A stretch of 64,000 nucleotides of DNA from Ornithinimicrobium sp. INDO-MA30-4. GTDB lineage: Bacteria; Actinomycetota; Actinomycetes; Actinomycetales; Dermatophilaceae. The DNA is taken from contig NZ_CP091056.1 of the NCBI RefSeq assembly GCF_021535045.1, positions 434,001 through 498,000 on the forward strand. Direction: 5' to 3'. The position numbers were made by a program, and so were the translations under genes. This document shows positions 9,872 to 19,371 of this stretch, piece after piece (position 1 is the first letter of the stretch; every line of letters begins with the position of its first letter). The notes under the pieces are model-generated. The model saw nothing but the letters and a program-made list of their open reading frames with translations, was not told the DNA's origin and made no database searches.

Positions 9872-10873
9872 ATGAAGAAACTGATCAATGACCCTGACAA
9901 CGTGATCAGCGACGCACTCAAGGCATCGCCGCCGCGCACCCGGACCGCATCAAAGTTGACCACGAAAACCGCATCATCTATCGCAAGGATGGGCCGCGCG
10001 AAGGCAAAGTCGGCTTGGTGTCCGGAGGTGGCTCTGGCCACGAGCCGCTGCATGGAGGCTTCGTTGGAGTCGGCATGCTTGATGCTGCGTGTGCAGGTGA
10101 AATGTTCACCTCACCAGTGCCCGACCAAATGATGGCAGCGACAAAGGCCGTCGATGGTGGCGCGGGTGTGCTGCACATCGTCAAGAACTACACCGGAGAC
10201 GTCCTGAACTTCGAGATGGCCGCCGAGTTAGCCGAAGCCGAGGCAGGCACTGAGGTCCGCTCGGTCGTAACCGACGACGACGTGGCCGTCCAAGACTCAC
10301 TGTTCACCGCCGGACGGCGCGGTGTAGGTGTCACGGTGTTGCTGGAAAAGATCGTGGGCGCTGCCGCAGAAGACGGCGCGACCCTGGACGAGTGCTTCAA
10401 CCTGGCGACCAGAGTCAATGAGCAGGGCGCAACGATGGGTATGGCGCTCACCTCCTGCACCGTCCCAGCCGCTGGCAAGCCCACCTTTGAGCTGGCCGAT
10501 GACGAGATGGAGATCGGGATTGGCATCCATGGTGAGCCTGGCCGGGAGACCAAAGGTTGGCTCCGGCTAAGGACATCGCTGCTATGTTGACCGAGCCAGT
10601 GGTCAGTGATCTTGGCCTGGCCGAGGGCGACACGGTGATTGCCATGATGAATGGCATGGGAGGCACCCCGCTGATCGAGCTTTACGTCATGTACAACGAG
10701 GTCGCAGCACTGCTGGATGCCGCAGGGATCAAGGTTGAGCGCAATCTGGTCGGCAACTACATCACGTCGTTGGAGATGGCTGGCTGCTCGCTCACCTTGC
10801 TCAAGGTTGATGACGAGATGCTGCGTCACTGGGATGCCCCGGTGAACACGCCCGGTCTGCGCTGGGGGTCTGA
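9872..10873 (+). CDS. dhaK: Dihydroxyacetone kinase subunit DhaK (frameshifted)
   Basis: DhaK binds dihydroxyacetone covalently through a histidine and passes it to DhaL for phosphorylation by a PTS-fed ADP/ATP cofactor. The ATG at 9872 gives [18 protein letters not shown] missing G near 9926 shifts the frame; it resumes as [17 protein letters not shown]. Visible motifs are [36 protein letters not shown] and the substrate-histidine signature [10 protein letters not shown] second break lies near 10550, and the last codons need one more G so that the protein ends in a TGA overlapping the dhaL ATG. Corrected length is about 333 aa, normal. Confidence 0.93.
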
Positions 10874-11517
10874 TGGCTGCCTTGAGCGCTTTCCAAGCAT
10901 GGATGTCGGACTTTGCTCAGGTTATCGGTCAAAATGCTGAGCATCTGACCGACCTCGACCGGGCTATCGGCGACGGTGACCACGGAAGCAACATGACCCG
11001 AGGCACCAGCAAGACGGCAGCCCTCGCCGAGGCTGAAGAATTCGACAACAGCGCCGCATACCTCAAAAAGGTGGGTATGACGTTGGTCAGCAACGTCGGT
11101 GGCGCGTCCGGGCCACTCTTTGGCACGTTCTTCCTGCGCCTCGGTGGTGCCCTGGGCGACGCTGAAGACATCGACGCGGTCACCTTTGGCAAGGCGCTTC
11201 ATGCCGGTGTAGGCGGAGTTCTAGCCCGCGGCAAGGCCGAAGTTGGCGACAAGACCATGTTCGATGCGTGGTCGCCAGCGCTTGAAGCTTACGACGCAGC
11301 CGTGACCGACGGAGGCGACCTCCAGGCAGCTCTGCAGGCCGCTGTTGACGGCGCCAAGCAGGGCCGCGACGCAACGGTTGATTTGGTTGCTCGGAAGGGG
11401 CGCGCGAGTTATCTCGGCGAGCGGAGCAAGGGCCACCAGGACCCTGGCGCCACCAGCACGGTGCTTTTGCTGGAGTCCGCGCTGCGCCTCTGGCCTAATC
11501 AGCGCATATTGCCTTGA
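10873..11517 (+). CDS. dhaL: Dihydroxyacetone kinase subunit DhaL
   Basis: DhaL carries the bound ADP/ATP that accepts phosphate from DhaM and donates it to dihydroxyacetone. The ATG at 10873 overlaps the dhaK stop. The Mg-nucleotide site motif is [14 protein letters not shown], followed by [17 protein letters not shown] and, near the C-terminus, [15 protein letters not shown]. The 214-aa length matches the family, although the final residues LWPNQRILP look unusual, so a small frameshift in the last ten codons is possible. Directly behind the stop is a hairpin. Confidence 0.92.
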   Translation: MAALSAFQAWMSDFAQVIGQNAEHLTDLDRAIGDGDHGSNMTRGTSKTAALAEAEEFDNSAAYLKKVGMTLVSNVGGASGPLFGTFFLRLGGALGDAEDIDAVTFGKALHAGVGGVLARGKAEVGDKTMFDAWSPALEAYDAAVTDGGDLQAALQAAVDGAKQGRDATVDLVARKGRASYLGERSKGHQDPGATSTVLLLESALRLWPNQRILP

Positions 11518-11549
11518 CTGTGGGGCGTCCGACCGGGCGCTCCACAGTC
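11516..11549 (+). terminator. Hairpin between dhaL and dhaM
   Basis: Arms gactgtgg (11516-11523) and ccacagtc (11542-11549), extended by an inner GCG/CGC pairing, form a strong stem with no clear following T-run. It may be a partial terminator or an mRNA stabiliser that lowers dhaM expression relative to dhaKL. Confidence 0.55.
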
Positions 11550-11560
11550 GTTTGTCCATC

Positions 11561-11589
11561 AGTTACGCCCGACAGAAGTTACGCCCGAC
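11561..11589. repeat. Two 13-bp direct repeats upstream of dhaM
   Basis: The sequence agttacgcccgac occurs at 11561-11573 and again at 11577-11589, a 16-bp repeat period, within the 108-base gap before dhaM. It could be a regulator site or a small duplication; nothing in the sequence identifies a binding protein. Confidence 0.6.
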
Positions 11590-11625
11590 GCAACCGACTT
11601 TGTCTGCGACCCAGGAGGTCATCCC

Positions 11626-14113
11626 ATGATTGGAATTGTCCTCGTTAGCCATTCCCATGCCTTAGGCCACGCGGCCGCGGCCCTGGCCAGTGAGATGGTG
11701 TCCGCAGACGCGGCACCCGTGATTGAGGTCGCAGCAGGCCTTGATGAAACCACCTTTGGCACAGATGCCGCTGCGATCAGCGAGGCCATCAGCCGCGCCG
11801 ATGACGCTTCGCAGGGGGCAGGTGTCTTGGTGCTTCTTGACTTGGGAAGTGCCATCCTCTCCACCGAGATGGCCCTTGAGTTTGTCGATCCTGACATCGC
11901 TGATCGGGTCAAGCTCACCAGCGCACCCCTGGTTGAAGGTTTGATTGCTGCAGTCGTCACTGCCTCGACCGGTGCTGATCTGGCGACAGTGGCTAGTGAG
12001 GCAATGAATGGAGCCTTAGCTAAGAGCGATCACTTGGGTGATGTCGAAACATCTGCCGCCCAAGGCGACAGCGCACCAGAATCAACGTCCAGTAGCGGAT
12101 CCGGCGAAACTGGCAGCCTGGTCGTCGTGGTCGACATTCCCCACGGCCTGCACGCTCGCCCAGCCGCGCGCCTCGTGGCTGCAGTGAACCAACTGCGCCC
12201 GACGACCGTGAGCATGACAAACGCAACCACGGGCAAGGGCCTGTCTCTGGTGGCAGCCTTAGCGCCGTCACCACTCTGGGCGCACGGGAGGGCCATGAGG
12301 TCCGCTTCGACATCGCGGCCGAGACTCCGCAGGCCTTTGATCAGGCCAAGCAGGATCTTCAAGCGCTGGCCGATGAGGGCTTCGGTGATCGACCAACCAG
12401 CACGCCCGAGGCTCAGCAATCTGCCAGCACCGCGGCTGCAGCCAAGCCACGACAGATGGGCTCAGGCATCGGCATCGCCCTAGGGCCAGCAATGCGGCGA
12501 CGCGAAGCCCCGGACCTGTTGGCATACAAAGCCTCCGATGACTCCGCCCAAGAGCAAGAACGCTTGCAAGCAGCCATCGATGAGGCTCGTTTGGGCTTGG
12601 GCACGCTAATCGAGCACACGACGGAGCAGGTCGGTGAGTCCGAAGCCGCCGTCTTTTTGCGCACCAGGCACTCCTGGACGACCCAGCCCTGGTTGAGGCG
12701 TCGCAAGCAGCGATTACTGACGGTGGGAGCGCCGCAGACGCCTGGCACGGCACCGTATTCAAGGTTGCCTGTGGCTTTGAAAGCCTGGCCGATCCCTATC
12801 AGCGTGAACGTGGCCAGGACGTGCGCAGCGTGATGCACCGGGTGGAGCGAGCGCTGCTGCAGATCCCGAGACAGACAACTCAGAGGCCGAAGGCATCTTG
12901 GTCGTTGATGAGTTGGACCCAGCCACAGCGTCAACGTTGGACCCAGCCAAGATCACCGGCGTCGTGTCGCTTCAGGGTGGAGCAACGGGGCACGGCGCGA
13001 TCATCGCCAAGTCTCGTGGAGTGCCGGTGGTCACTGGTGCGGGCGAACGGGCCGAGGTCAAGACCGGCACGTTGTTGGGCATCATCGAGCGGACCAATGA
13101 GATCTTCGTTGACCCCGATGAAAGCGAGCAGGAGCGTCTGCGAGACCTGATGGCCGCACGCAGCGAGTCCAGGGCCCAAGCTGATGCTGCAGCGCTCGAA
13201 CCAGCCGTCACCACCGATGGGCGTCGGGTCCTGGTGGAGGCAAACGTCACTGACATTGATGAGGCTGAGTCGGCTGTGAAGCAGGGCGCCGAGGGCTCAG
13301 GTTTGGTGCGCACCGAGGTTGTCTGGGAGGGCAACGCCAAGGCGCCGAGTGTTGACGAGCAATTCGCGGTGTTCGCCGATTTGGCGCGAGCAATGCCCGA
13401 TCACTCGATCACCATTCGGACCTGGGACATCGGCGCTGATAAGCCGATGCCGTTCTTCCCGCAGACGCCTGAAGCCAACCCCTTTCTTGGAGTACGCGGA
13501 GTGCGGGCTTTCCGTGCCGATCCCGCTTTGTTGGTTGACCAGTTGGACGCAGTATGCCGGGTGGCCCGCGAAGTCGGACCGGTGCGGGTGATGTTCCCGA
13601 TGGTGAGCACTCGGGCTGAGGTTGATTGGGTTTGGGACTGCTCGACGAGGCTGCGCAGCGCTCCGGCGATGGCCGACCGGACGGCCTCGAAGTCGGGATC
13701 ATGGTTGAGGTGCCGGCTGCGGCTTTGACAGCTGCGCGGCTGGCCGAGGGCTCGACTTCGTCAGCATTGGCACCAATGACCTGACGCAATACGTGATGGC
13801 GGCCGAGCGCGGCAACGGAGCGCTGGGCGAACTCGGTGATGTGCTGCACCCGGCTGTGCTGCGGATGATCGGCATGGTTGCCAACGACGTTCCCGACGGT
13901 GTGCGAGTTGCTGTCTGTGGAGCCTCCGCGAGTGATCCTGACATTGCAGCGATTCTGGTCGGTCTCGGCGTGACCGAGTTAAGCGCGACTGCTGCCAGCG
14001 TGGCCGAGGTGAAGGCCAAGATTCGCCAGCACTCTTGCCCAGAGTTGCAAGACCTTGCCCACTCCGCGATGCAGAGCGCCAGCGCGGATGAGGTGCGCGA
14101 GTTGCTGGCCTGA
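11626..14113 (+). CDS. dhaM: DhaM fused to complete PTS HPr and Enzyme I (multi-domain phosphotransferase, frameshifted)
   Basis: This protein phosphorylates the nucleotide in DhaL using PEP. Domains in order: EIIA-Man-like DhaM domain (about residues 1-130; active histidine in LVSHSHALGHA); HPr (about 165-255; IPHGLHARPAARLV); an Enzyme I N-terminal part with GGATGHGAIIAKSRGVPVV (phospho-histidine); and a full Enzyme I PEP-binding barrel (LVRTEVVWEG, GIMVEVPAAALTA, SIGTNDLTQYVMAA, AVCGASASDPDIA with the catalytic Cys). Breaks occur near 12245, between 12650 and 12890, near 13640 and near 13745. Corrected length is about 829 aa. E. coli DhaM (472 aa) has only the N-terminal part of Enzyme I, so this version appears self-sufficient for phosphate entry from PEP. 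Confidence 0.88.
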
Positions 14114-14183
14114 GTCAGGGGCGAACTCACCCGGCAGTGGCGCGCCCCGTTGGTCTGTCAGCCCAAAGAGGGACAATGGCGAC

Positions 14184-14933
14184 ATGCCCCTGTACCGCGA
14201 CGCAGCCATCGTGCTGCGGACCCACAAGTTGGGAGAAGCAGATCGTATCGTCACTCTGCTGACGCGCAGCCGGGGCAAAGTGCGTGCAGTGGCCAAGGGC
14301 GTGCGTCGCACCAAGTCGCGTTTTGGTGCCCGACTTGAGCCCGGCATGGTCGTTGACGTGCAGTGTTACGAGGGTCGCAATCTCGACACCATCACCCAGG
14401 CCGAGGGCCTGGCGTCCTACGGGGAAGAGATCGCCCGTGACTATGACGCATGGACTGCAGCTAACGCGATGTTGGAGACCGCTGACCAGTTAACCAGCGA
14501 AAATGAGCCTGCCCAGCAACACTTTGTGCTGTTAGCCGGAGGGCTGGCCACCTTGGCATCCGGGACGCAAGACCAGCGGTTGGTGTTGGACTCCTACCTT
14601 TTGCGAGCGCTCGCAGTCGCTGGTTGGGCGGCAAGTTTTCACGACTGTGCGCGCTGCGGCGCAGGAGGACCACACCGGGCCTTCAACATCACCTCGGGTG
14701 GCTCCGTCTGCTCCTCCTGCCGCACCGGTGGCTCCACCGCACCGGCCCCGACGACATTGGTGCTGCTCGGCGCATTGATGACCGGGGATTGGGCTGAGGC
14801 CGACGGCAGCGGTCCGCGTGAGCGCAATGAGGCCAGTGGCATCGTGGCCGCCTACGTGCAGTGGCATTTGGAGCGCGGCGTTCGAGCGCTGCACTACCTC
14901 AAACGCGTGCCGCGCGTTGCTCCTCTGGCATGA
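14184..14933 (+). CDS. recO: DNA repair protein RecO
   Basis: RecO anneals single strands and helps load RecA in the RecFOR pathway. The ATG at 14184 gives [20 protein letters not shown], the standard N-terminal OB-fold start. The zinc cluster is C-x2-C (CARCG) and C-x2-C (CSSCR) in the middle of the protein. The intact gene encodes 249 aa, a normal length. Its TGA overlaps the ATG of uppS, the conserved actinobacterial pairing. Confidence 0.94.
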   Translation: MPLYRDAAIVLRTHKLGEADRIVTLLTRSRGKVRAVAKGVRRTKSRFGARLEPGMVVDVQCYEGRNLDTITQAEGLASYGEEIARDYDAWTAANAMLETADQLTSENEPAQQHFVLLAGGLATLASGTQDQRLVLDSYLLRALAVAGWAASFHDCARCGAGGPHRAFNITSGGSVCSSCRTGGSTAPAPTTLVLLGALMTGDWAEADGSGPRERNEASGIVAAYVQWHLERGVRALHYLKRVPRVAPLA

Positions 14934-15730
14934 TTCGACAGGTGGCTGGAAACTCAACACCTCAAGCGCCTTACCCGCACCCTGGTGGTGCCAAAGCCCC
15001 GGCGATCCCGGCGAAGTTCGTGCCGGATCACGTCGCCGTCGTGATGGATGGCAACGGCCGATGGGCCAACGCTCGCGGGTTGCCACGCACCGCAGGGCAC
15101 GAAGCAGGCGAAGCCTCGCTGATGGATGTCGTGGCTGGTGGCATCGAGATCGGCGTCAAGCACATCAGTGCGTATGCGTTCTCCACCGAAAACTGGCGTC
15201 GCTCGCCCGAAGAGGTCCGCTTCTTGATGCAGTTCAACCGTGACGTGATCCACCGTCGCCGCGACATGATGGATGAGTGGGGTGTGCGGATGCGCTGGTC
15301 AGGCCGTCGGCCAAAGCTCTGGCGCTCGGTGATTAAGGAGCTTGAGGTCGCTCAAGAGCAGACCAAAAACAACTCCGTCATCACCCTCAACATGTGTGTG
15401 AACTACGGCGGCCGCGCCGAGATTGTTGATGCGGTGCGTGAGTTGTCGGCGGCGGTTGCCCGGGGTGAGCAAAAGCCTGAGCGAATCACTGAGGCTTCGA
15501 TTGCTAAGCATTTCTATGCGCCGGACATGCCTGACGTGGACCTCTTCGTGAGGTCGTCGGGGGAGCAGCGCACGTCAAACTTTCTGCCTTGGCAAAGCGC
15601 CTACTCAGAGTTGGTGTTTGTCGACACGTTGTGGCCCGACTTTGATCGCCGTGATCTTTGGGGTGCGGTGCAGACCTATGCCGAGCGCGATCGCCGCTAT
15701 GGCGGGGCTGTCGATCAGGCTAAACCTTGA
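14930..15730 (+). CDS. uppS: Isoprenyl (undecaprenyl) diphosphate synthase
   Basis: This cis-prenyltransferase makes the polyprenyl-phosphate carrier for cell-wall synthesis. The ATG at 14930 overlaps the recO stop. The catalytic Asp lies in [15 protein letters not shown], and the family signature near the end reads [39 protein letters not shown] is also diagnostic. The intact gene gives 266 aa. It is last in its transcription unit and converges on zur. Confidence 0.94.
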   Translation: MIRQVAGNSTPQAPYPHPGGAKAPAIPAKFVPDHVAVVMDGNGRWANARGLPRTAGHEAGEASLMDVVAGGIEIGVKHISAYAFSTENWRRSPEEVRFLMQFNRDVIHRRRDMMDEWGVRMRWSGRRPKLWRSVIKELEVAQEQTKNNSVITLNMCVNYGGRAEIVDAVRELSAAVARGEQKPERITEASIAKHFYAPDMPDVDLFVRSSGEQRTSNFLPWQSAYSELVFVDTLWPDFDRRDLWGAVQTYAERDRRYGGAVDQAKP

Positions 15731-15808
15731 GCCATGCTTCTTAGCGGAGGGATTTGAGCGAAATAGCGCCAGATCCGCTCAAATCGCACCTCCAGGATGC
15801 ACGCGCAC

Positions 15809-16194
15809 TCAGTGCCGGTCGCAAACCCAAAAATCTCAAGGTATGCCCGGTCTGGGTGAATCCGTGCTCAGCGGCTACGAGTTCGGTCCATTGCTCGACA
15901 GTCGGCCCCTCAATCTCCACGGTGCGGCCGCACTCACGGCATACCAAGTGGTGGTGATGCCCGGTGCTGCAACTGCGATAGACGGACTCGCCATCATCGG
16001 TGCGCAAGACATCAACATCGCCCTGATCGGCGAGGGCGGTCAGCGTCCGATACACCGTCGCTAGGCCCACTGTTTGTCCCTCCGCCCGAAGTTTGGCGTG
16101 CAGGTCTTGCGCGGACTTGAAGTCGCCCGACTCCTCGAGCACAGCGGCAACGGCCTGCTGCTGCTTGGTTGGCTTGCGCGTGCTGCGACTCCAT
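15809..16194 (-). CDS. zur: Zinc uptake regulator Zur (Fur family; frameshifted at both ends)
   Basis: Zur is the Zn2+-responsive Fur-family repressor. The recognition helix region reads VGLATVYRTLTALADQGDVD. Metal-binding motifs are GHHHHLVCRECGRTVE and HTLEIFG after restoring one G near 15838. A second restored G gives VCDRH and a stop at 15809-15811. At the 5' end the sequence reads atggagtcgc where atgagtcgc would create a znuB stop and a zur start (MSRSTRKPTKQQQ) overlapping as ATGA; a single extra G near 16191 makes the two genes read as one. It is the last gene of znuA-znuC-znuB-zur. Confidence 0.88.
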
Positions 16195-17201
16195 GAGCGC
16201 TCCTCTTGCCTCTCGCGACTGTGGTCGTGGTCGTGAGGCACGTCGGCATGTTCGTCGTAGTGTCCGCCGTGTGGGGCGTGCCGATGTCCGTCGTGGACGT
16301 AGTCGACGTGATCTCCATGCGGGACCGTGGGGTGACCGCAATCGGGGCCATGCTCGTGCGGATGCGCCTCGGCCACAAAATGTCGCCGCGCCATCCACGG
16401 GCTAATCAGGGCTCGCAGCACGGCCACAACGGCAAACAGACCGATAGCGACGAGCACGATGGTGCCTCCTGCTGCGGTGTCCGCGTAATACGACGTCACG
16501 ACACCACCGAGCGAAGAGGCCAGCCCAAAAAGACGGCCCACAAGGTTGCCGACTGGAAACTGCGTGCCACCTGTTGAGCGGCGGCGTTCGGGATGATCAT
16601 CAGCGCACTAATCAGCAGCAAGCCGACAACTCGCATGGCCACCACGACGGTGACGGCGGTGAGCACAGCCAGGATGAGGTTGAGCGCCAAGACGGGCAGA
16701 CCACTGGCGCGGGCATACTCCTCATCGCCAGCGACGGCGAAGAGGCGCTGCCTCAGCACGGTCGTCACCACAATGATGACCAGCGACAACGCGCCAAAAA
16801 CCGCGAGGTCTTCTCGCGAGGTGGTGGTGATCGCACCAAAGAGATAGCCAGTCAGATTGGACGTCTGACTGCCATCGACTTTGTTGATGATCACGACACC
16901 GGCTGCGATGCCGCCATAAAACATGATGGCTAGCGCGATATCACCACTCGCGCGCCCACGCATCCGGATGACCTCGATGACGACACCAGCCAACACGGCC
17001 GCAATCAGCGCCGTGTACACCGGGATTGGTCAGTCAGGACACCAACAGCTACACCAGCCAACGCCACGTGCCCCATGCCGTCGCCGACCAGGGATAGTCG
17101 TCGTTGCACCAGGAAAATCCCCACGAGGGGGCAGCTAGCCCGACGAAGGCAGCAGCGAGGAGAGCGTTGCGCATGAACTCCAGCGAAAGAAGGTCGGTCA
17201 T
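16190..17201 (-). CDS. znuB: Zinc ABC transporter permease ZnuB with His-rich tail (frameshifted)
   Basis: This is the membrane permease of the high-affinity zinc importer (ABC-3 family). The ATG at 17201 overlaps the znuC stop; the N-terminus is MTDLLSLEFMRNALL, then PLVGIFLVQRRLSLVGDGMG and VVGLLLISALMIIPNAAAQQ. Frameshifts lie near 17030 and 16530. After the last helix comes a cytoplasmic tail of roughly 55 residues dense in histidine (for example HVDYVHDGHRHAPHGGHYDE). The raw frame continues into zur, probably because of one inserted G. Confidence 0.88.
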
Positions 17202-17989
17202 GATTCGTCGCCGTCGACTCTGGGGTCATAAGGCCCAGCCATCAACGGCGTTGACCTCACTGGAGCGTCGTGGTGGTGGCCGTGGCCGGGCAGCGCTGGT
17301 GCGGTGTAGTCCGCAACTCGACCATCAAAAACAACCTCGCCAGCATTCATCTCAACGATGTGCGTGATGGCTGACTGCAGCGCTGTGAGTTCGTGAGTGA
17401 CGATCAACATGGTCACGCCCCGCTGAGCCAGTCGCTCAATAAGTCGTGCCAGCACTTCTTGCGAAGCGGCGTCAACGCCTGCCGTGGGCTCATCCATGAT
17501 CAACACATCCGGCTCGCCAGCCAGGGCTCGGGCGATCAGCACTCGGCGTTGTTGACCTCCGGAGAGGTTCGCAACGTCAGCTGAGGCGCGGTCGGCCAAG
17601 CCCACGGTTTCCAGTGCTTCTTGGACTAATTCGGCGTCTCGCTTGGTGGCATGCTGCCACCAGCGGCGGTGCGCCAGCCGGCCGGTCGCCACGATTTCAC
17701 GCACGGTGGAGCGGACAGACCCAGACAGGGTATGCCGTTGTGGCACGTATCCCAGGCGCTCGCGGACATCGCGGTCACCAATGGGCCCGCCGAGCGCGTG
17801 CACGGTGCCGCCCAGTTGCTCATTCAGGCCCAACAGCCCACGCACCAGCGTTGACTTGCCGGAGCCGTTGGGTCCGAGCAGGGCAACGACATCGCCGGGC
17901 TCCACGCGCAGGTTGAGGTGCGCGATAAAGGGTTGGCCCGCATACCCGAAGGAGGCGTTTTTCGCTTCGATGGCCGCAGAGGTGCTCAC
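17198..17989 (-). CDS. znuC: Zinc ABC transporter ATP-binding protein ZnuC
   Basis: This is the ATPase subunit of the zinc importer. The intact 263-aa protein has Walker A LLGPNGSGKSTLVRG, signature LSGGQQRRVLIARAL and Walker B VLIMDEPTAGVD followed by the switch VTHELTAL. The C-terminus carries a His cluster (PGHGHHHDAP) that may bind zinc. It overlaps znuA and znuB by ATGA-type junctions, so the operon is translationally coupled. Confidence 0.94.
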   Translation of the reverse strand: MSTSAAIEAKNASFGYAGQPFIAHLNLRVEPGDVVALLGPNGSGKSTLVRGLLGLNEQLGGTVHALGGPIGDRDVRERLGYVPQRHTLSGSVRSTVREIVATGRLAHRRWWQHATKRDAELVQEALETVGLADRASADVANLSGGQQRRVLIARALAGEPDVLIMDEPTAGVDAASQEVLARLIERLAQRGVTMLIVTHELTALQSAITHIVEMNAGEVVFDGRVADYTAPALPGHGHHHDAPVRSTPLMAGPYDPRVDGDES

Positions 17990-18939
17990 GAGCAGTGTTG
18001 GCCTTCAGCCAAGGCATCCAGGTTGGACCGCATGACCTCAAGATAGTCCGAACCGGCGGAGGCATCGGTAAGGCCCTCAAGTGGGTCCAGTGTAAGCACG
18101 GTCGCCCCGGTCTCATTAGCGATGGTGTCGGCGATGTCGCTGCCGAGGATCACTTCGGAGTAGATCGTGTCGACTCCCGCGTCTTCGACGATGGTGGTGA
18201 CTTCGGCCAGACGAGCCGGGCTTGGCTCGGCCTCGGGGGAGATGCCGGTCACGCCGATCTGATGGAAGCCATAGTTTTCGGCCAAGTAGCCAAACGCCGC
18301 GTGCGTCGTGACGAGGTCTTCTTGCTCACAGTTGGCCAGCCCTGCCTCGAAGTCCCCGTCGAGTGTGTCGAGTTCGGCGATGAGGGCAGCAGCGTTTGAT
18401 TCGTAGTCGGCGGCGTTGTCTGGGTCGATCTCGCTCAGCTCGTCGGAAACCATCTGAGTGACATCTGCCATCCGAGCAGGATCAAGCCACCAGTGTGGAT
18501 CTACCTCGTCGCTGTCACCTTCGTCTTCGTGTTCTTCTTCGTGCCCATCACCGTGGTCGTGGTCATGTTCGGCTCCAGTGCTGATCAGATCAGCGGCACC
18601 GTTGACGTCGACTGAGTGGTCGCTGGCCTGTTGCTCGACGGCTTCGTCAATGGCTGTTTGAAGGTCGGCGGAGTAGATCACCAGGTCACTCGACTGCACG
18701 TCGCCGATCGTCTGCGGGGACAACTCAACATCGTGTGGGTCGACGCCTGAGGGCGTGAGGCTGACGACATCGAGGTGGTCAGCCGCCACCGATGTGGTGA
18801 TGAAGTCCAGCGGATAGATGCTGGTCATGACGGTTCGCGAAGAGTCGTCAGTTGCGGTGGTGTCGTCGGATCCGCCACAAGCCGTCAGCCCAATCAGAGC
18901 AACCGCGGTGACAGGGATGAGACGAGGGCGAAAGTTCAT
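17986..18939 (-). CDS. znuA: Zinc-binding lipoprotein ZnuA
   Basis: This is the extracytoplasmic zinc receptor of the ABC importer. The signal peptide ends in lipobox LTACG (MNFRPRLIPVTAVALIGLTAC). Cluster A-I motifs are present: SIYPLDFITTSVA, GVDPHDVELSP, a His/acid-rich loop (HDHDHGDGHEEEHEDEGD), DPHWWLDPARM and THAAFGYLAENYG. The intact gene encodes 317 aa. It is first in the operon, directly behind a Zur box. Confidence 0.94.
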   Translation of the reverse strand: MNFRPRLIPVTAVALIGLTACGGSDDTTATDDSSRTVMTSIYPLDFITTSVAADHLDVVSLTPSGVDPHDVELSPQTIGDVQSSDLVIYSADLQTAIDEAVEQQASDHSVDVNGAADLISTGAEHDHDHGDGHEEEHEDEGDSDEVDPHWWLDPARMADVTQMVSDELSEIDPDNAADYESNAAALIAELDTLDGDFEAGLANCEQEDLVTTHAAFGYLAENYGFHQIGVTGISPEAEPSPARLAEVTTIVEDAGVDTIYSEVILGSDIADTIANETGATVLTLDPLEGLTDASAGSDYLEVMRSNLDALAEGQHCS

Positions 18940-18959
18940 AACTCAGATTCTGATGAAAA

Positions 18960-18974
18960 TGAGAATGATTGTCA
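18960..18974. promoter_or_regulatory. Zur-binding palindrome upstream of znuA
   Basis: The 15-mer tgagaatgattgtca fits the Fur/Zur-type palindrome TGAnAATnATTnTCA with both half-sites intact, and lies about 20 bases before the znuA start. With zur in the same operon this predicts zinc-dependent autoregulation. Confidence 0.82.
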
Positions 18975-18983
18975 AAACTAGAT

Positions 18984-19330
18984 TTAGAAGATGTCCCGAG
19001 GGAAGGCAATGACGACGGCCACGGCAATCAGTGCGACCCACACGGATGTGCGCATGGCTCGTTCGGCAAGGCCGAGTGTCGGCCAAGCGAGGTAGAGCAG
19101 CCAGGCTGCAAAAATGACGGGAAGAGCCACGATGACCGTGCCAGCGGCACCACCGACCAGTCCTCCGATAACGAGCAAAACCACTACGCCCACCAGCGGA
19201 GCCCAAAGGGCAACTTCGCCAGGGCCCTCAACGCGGGCGCACTTGCGCTCTCGACGCGGTGCCTGATCCCGCTTGGGGGAGGAGTGCCATACTCCGCGCA
19301 GGTGTCTGAGGTTGAATGCCCGTGTGCCAT
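18984..19330 (-). CDS. Small conserved membrane protein, DUF6703-like (one frameshift)
   Basis: I recognise this only as the small hydrophobic protein often found between the zinc transporter and glyS in Micrococcales; it resembles DUF6703. From 19330 it reads MAHGHSTSDTC, then a basic-hydrophobic stretch ending LAKLPF. A G missing near 19205 shifts the frame; it resumes as PLVGVVVLLVIGGLVGG and LPVIFAAWLLYLAWP, two or three membrane helices, ending PRDIF. Corrected length is about 115 aa. It lies divergent to glyS. Function is unknown, and the start is uncertain. Confidence 0.6.
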
Positions 19331-19371
19331 ACCTGTCAGGATAGTTGCCTTTTGGACTCTAGGATGAAGGC

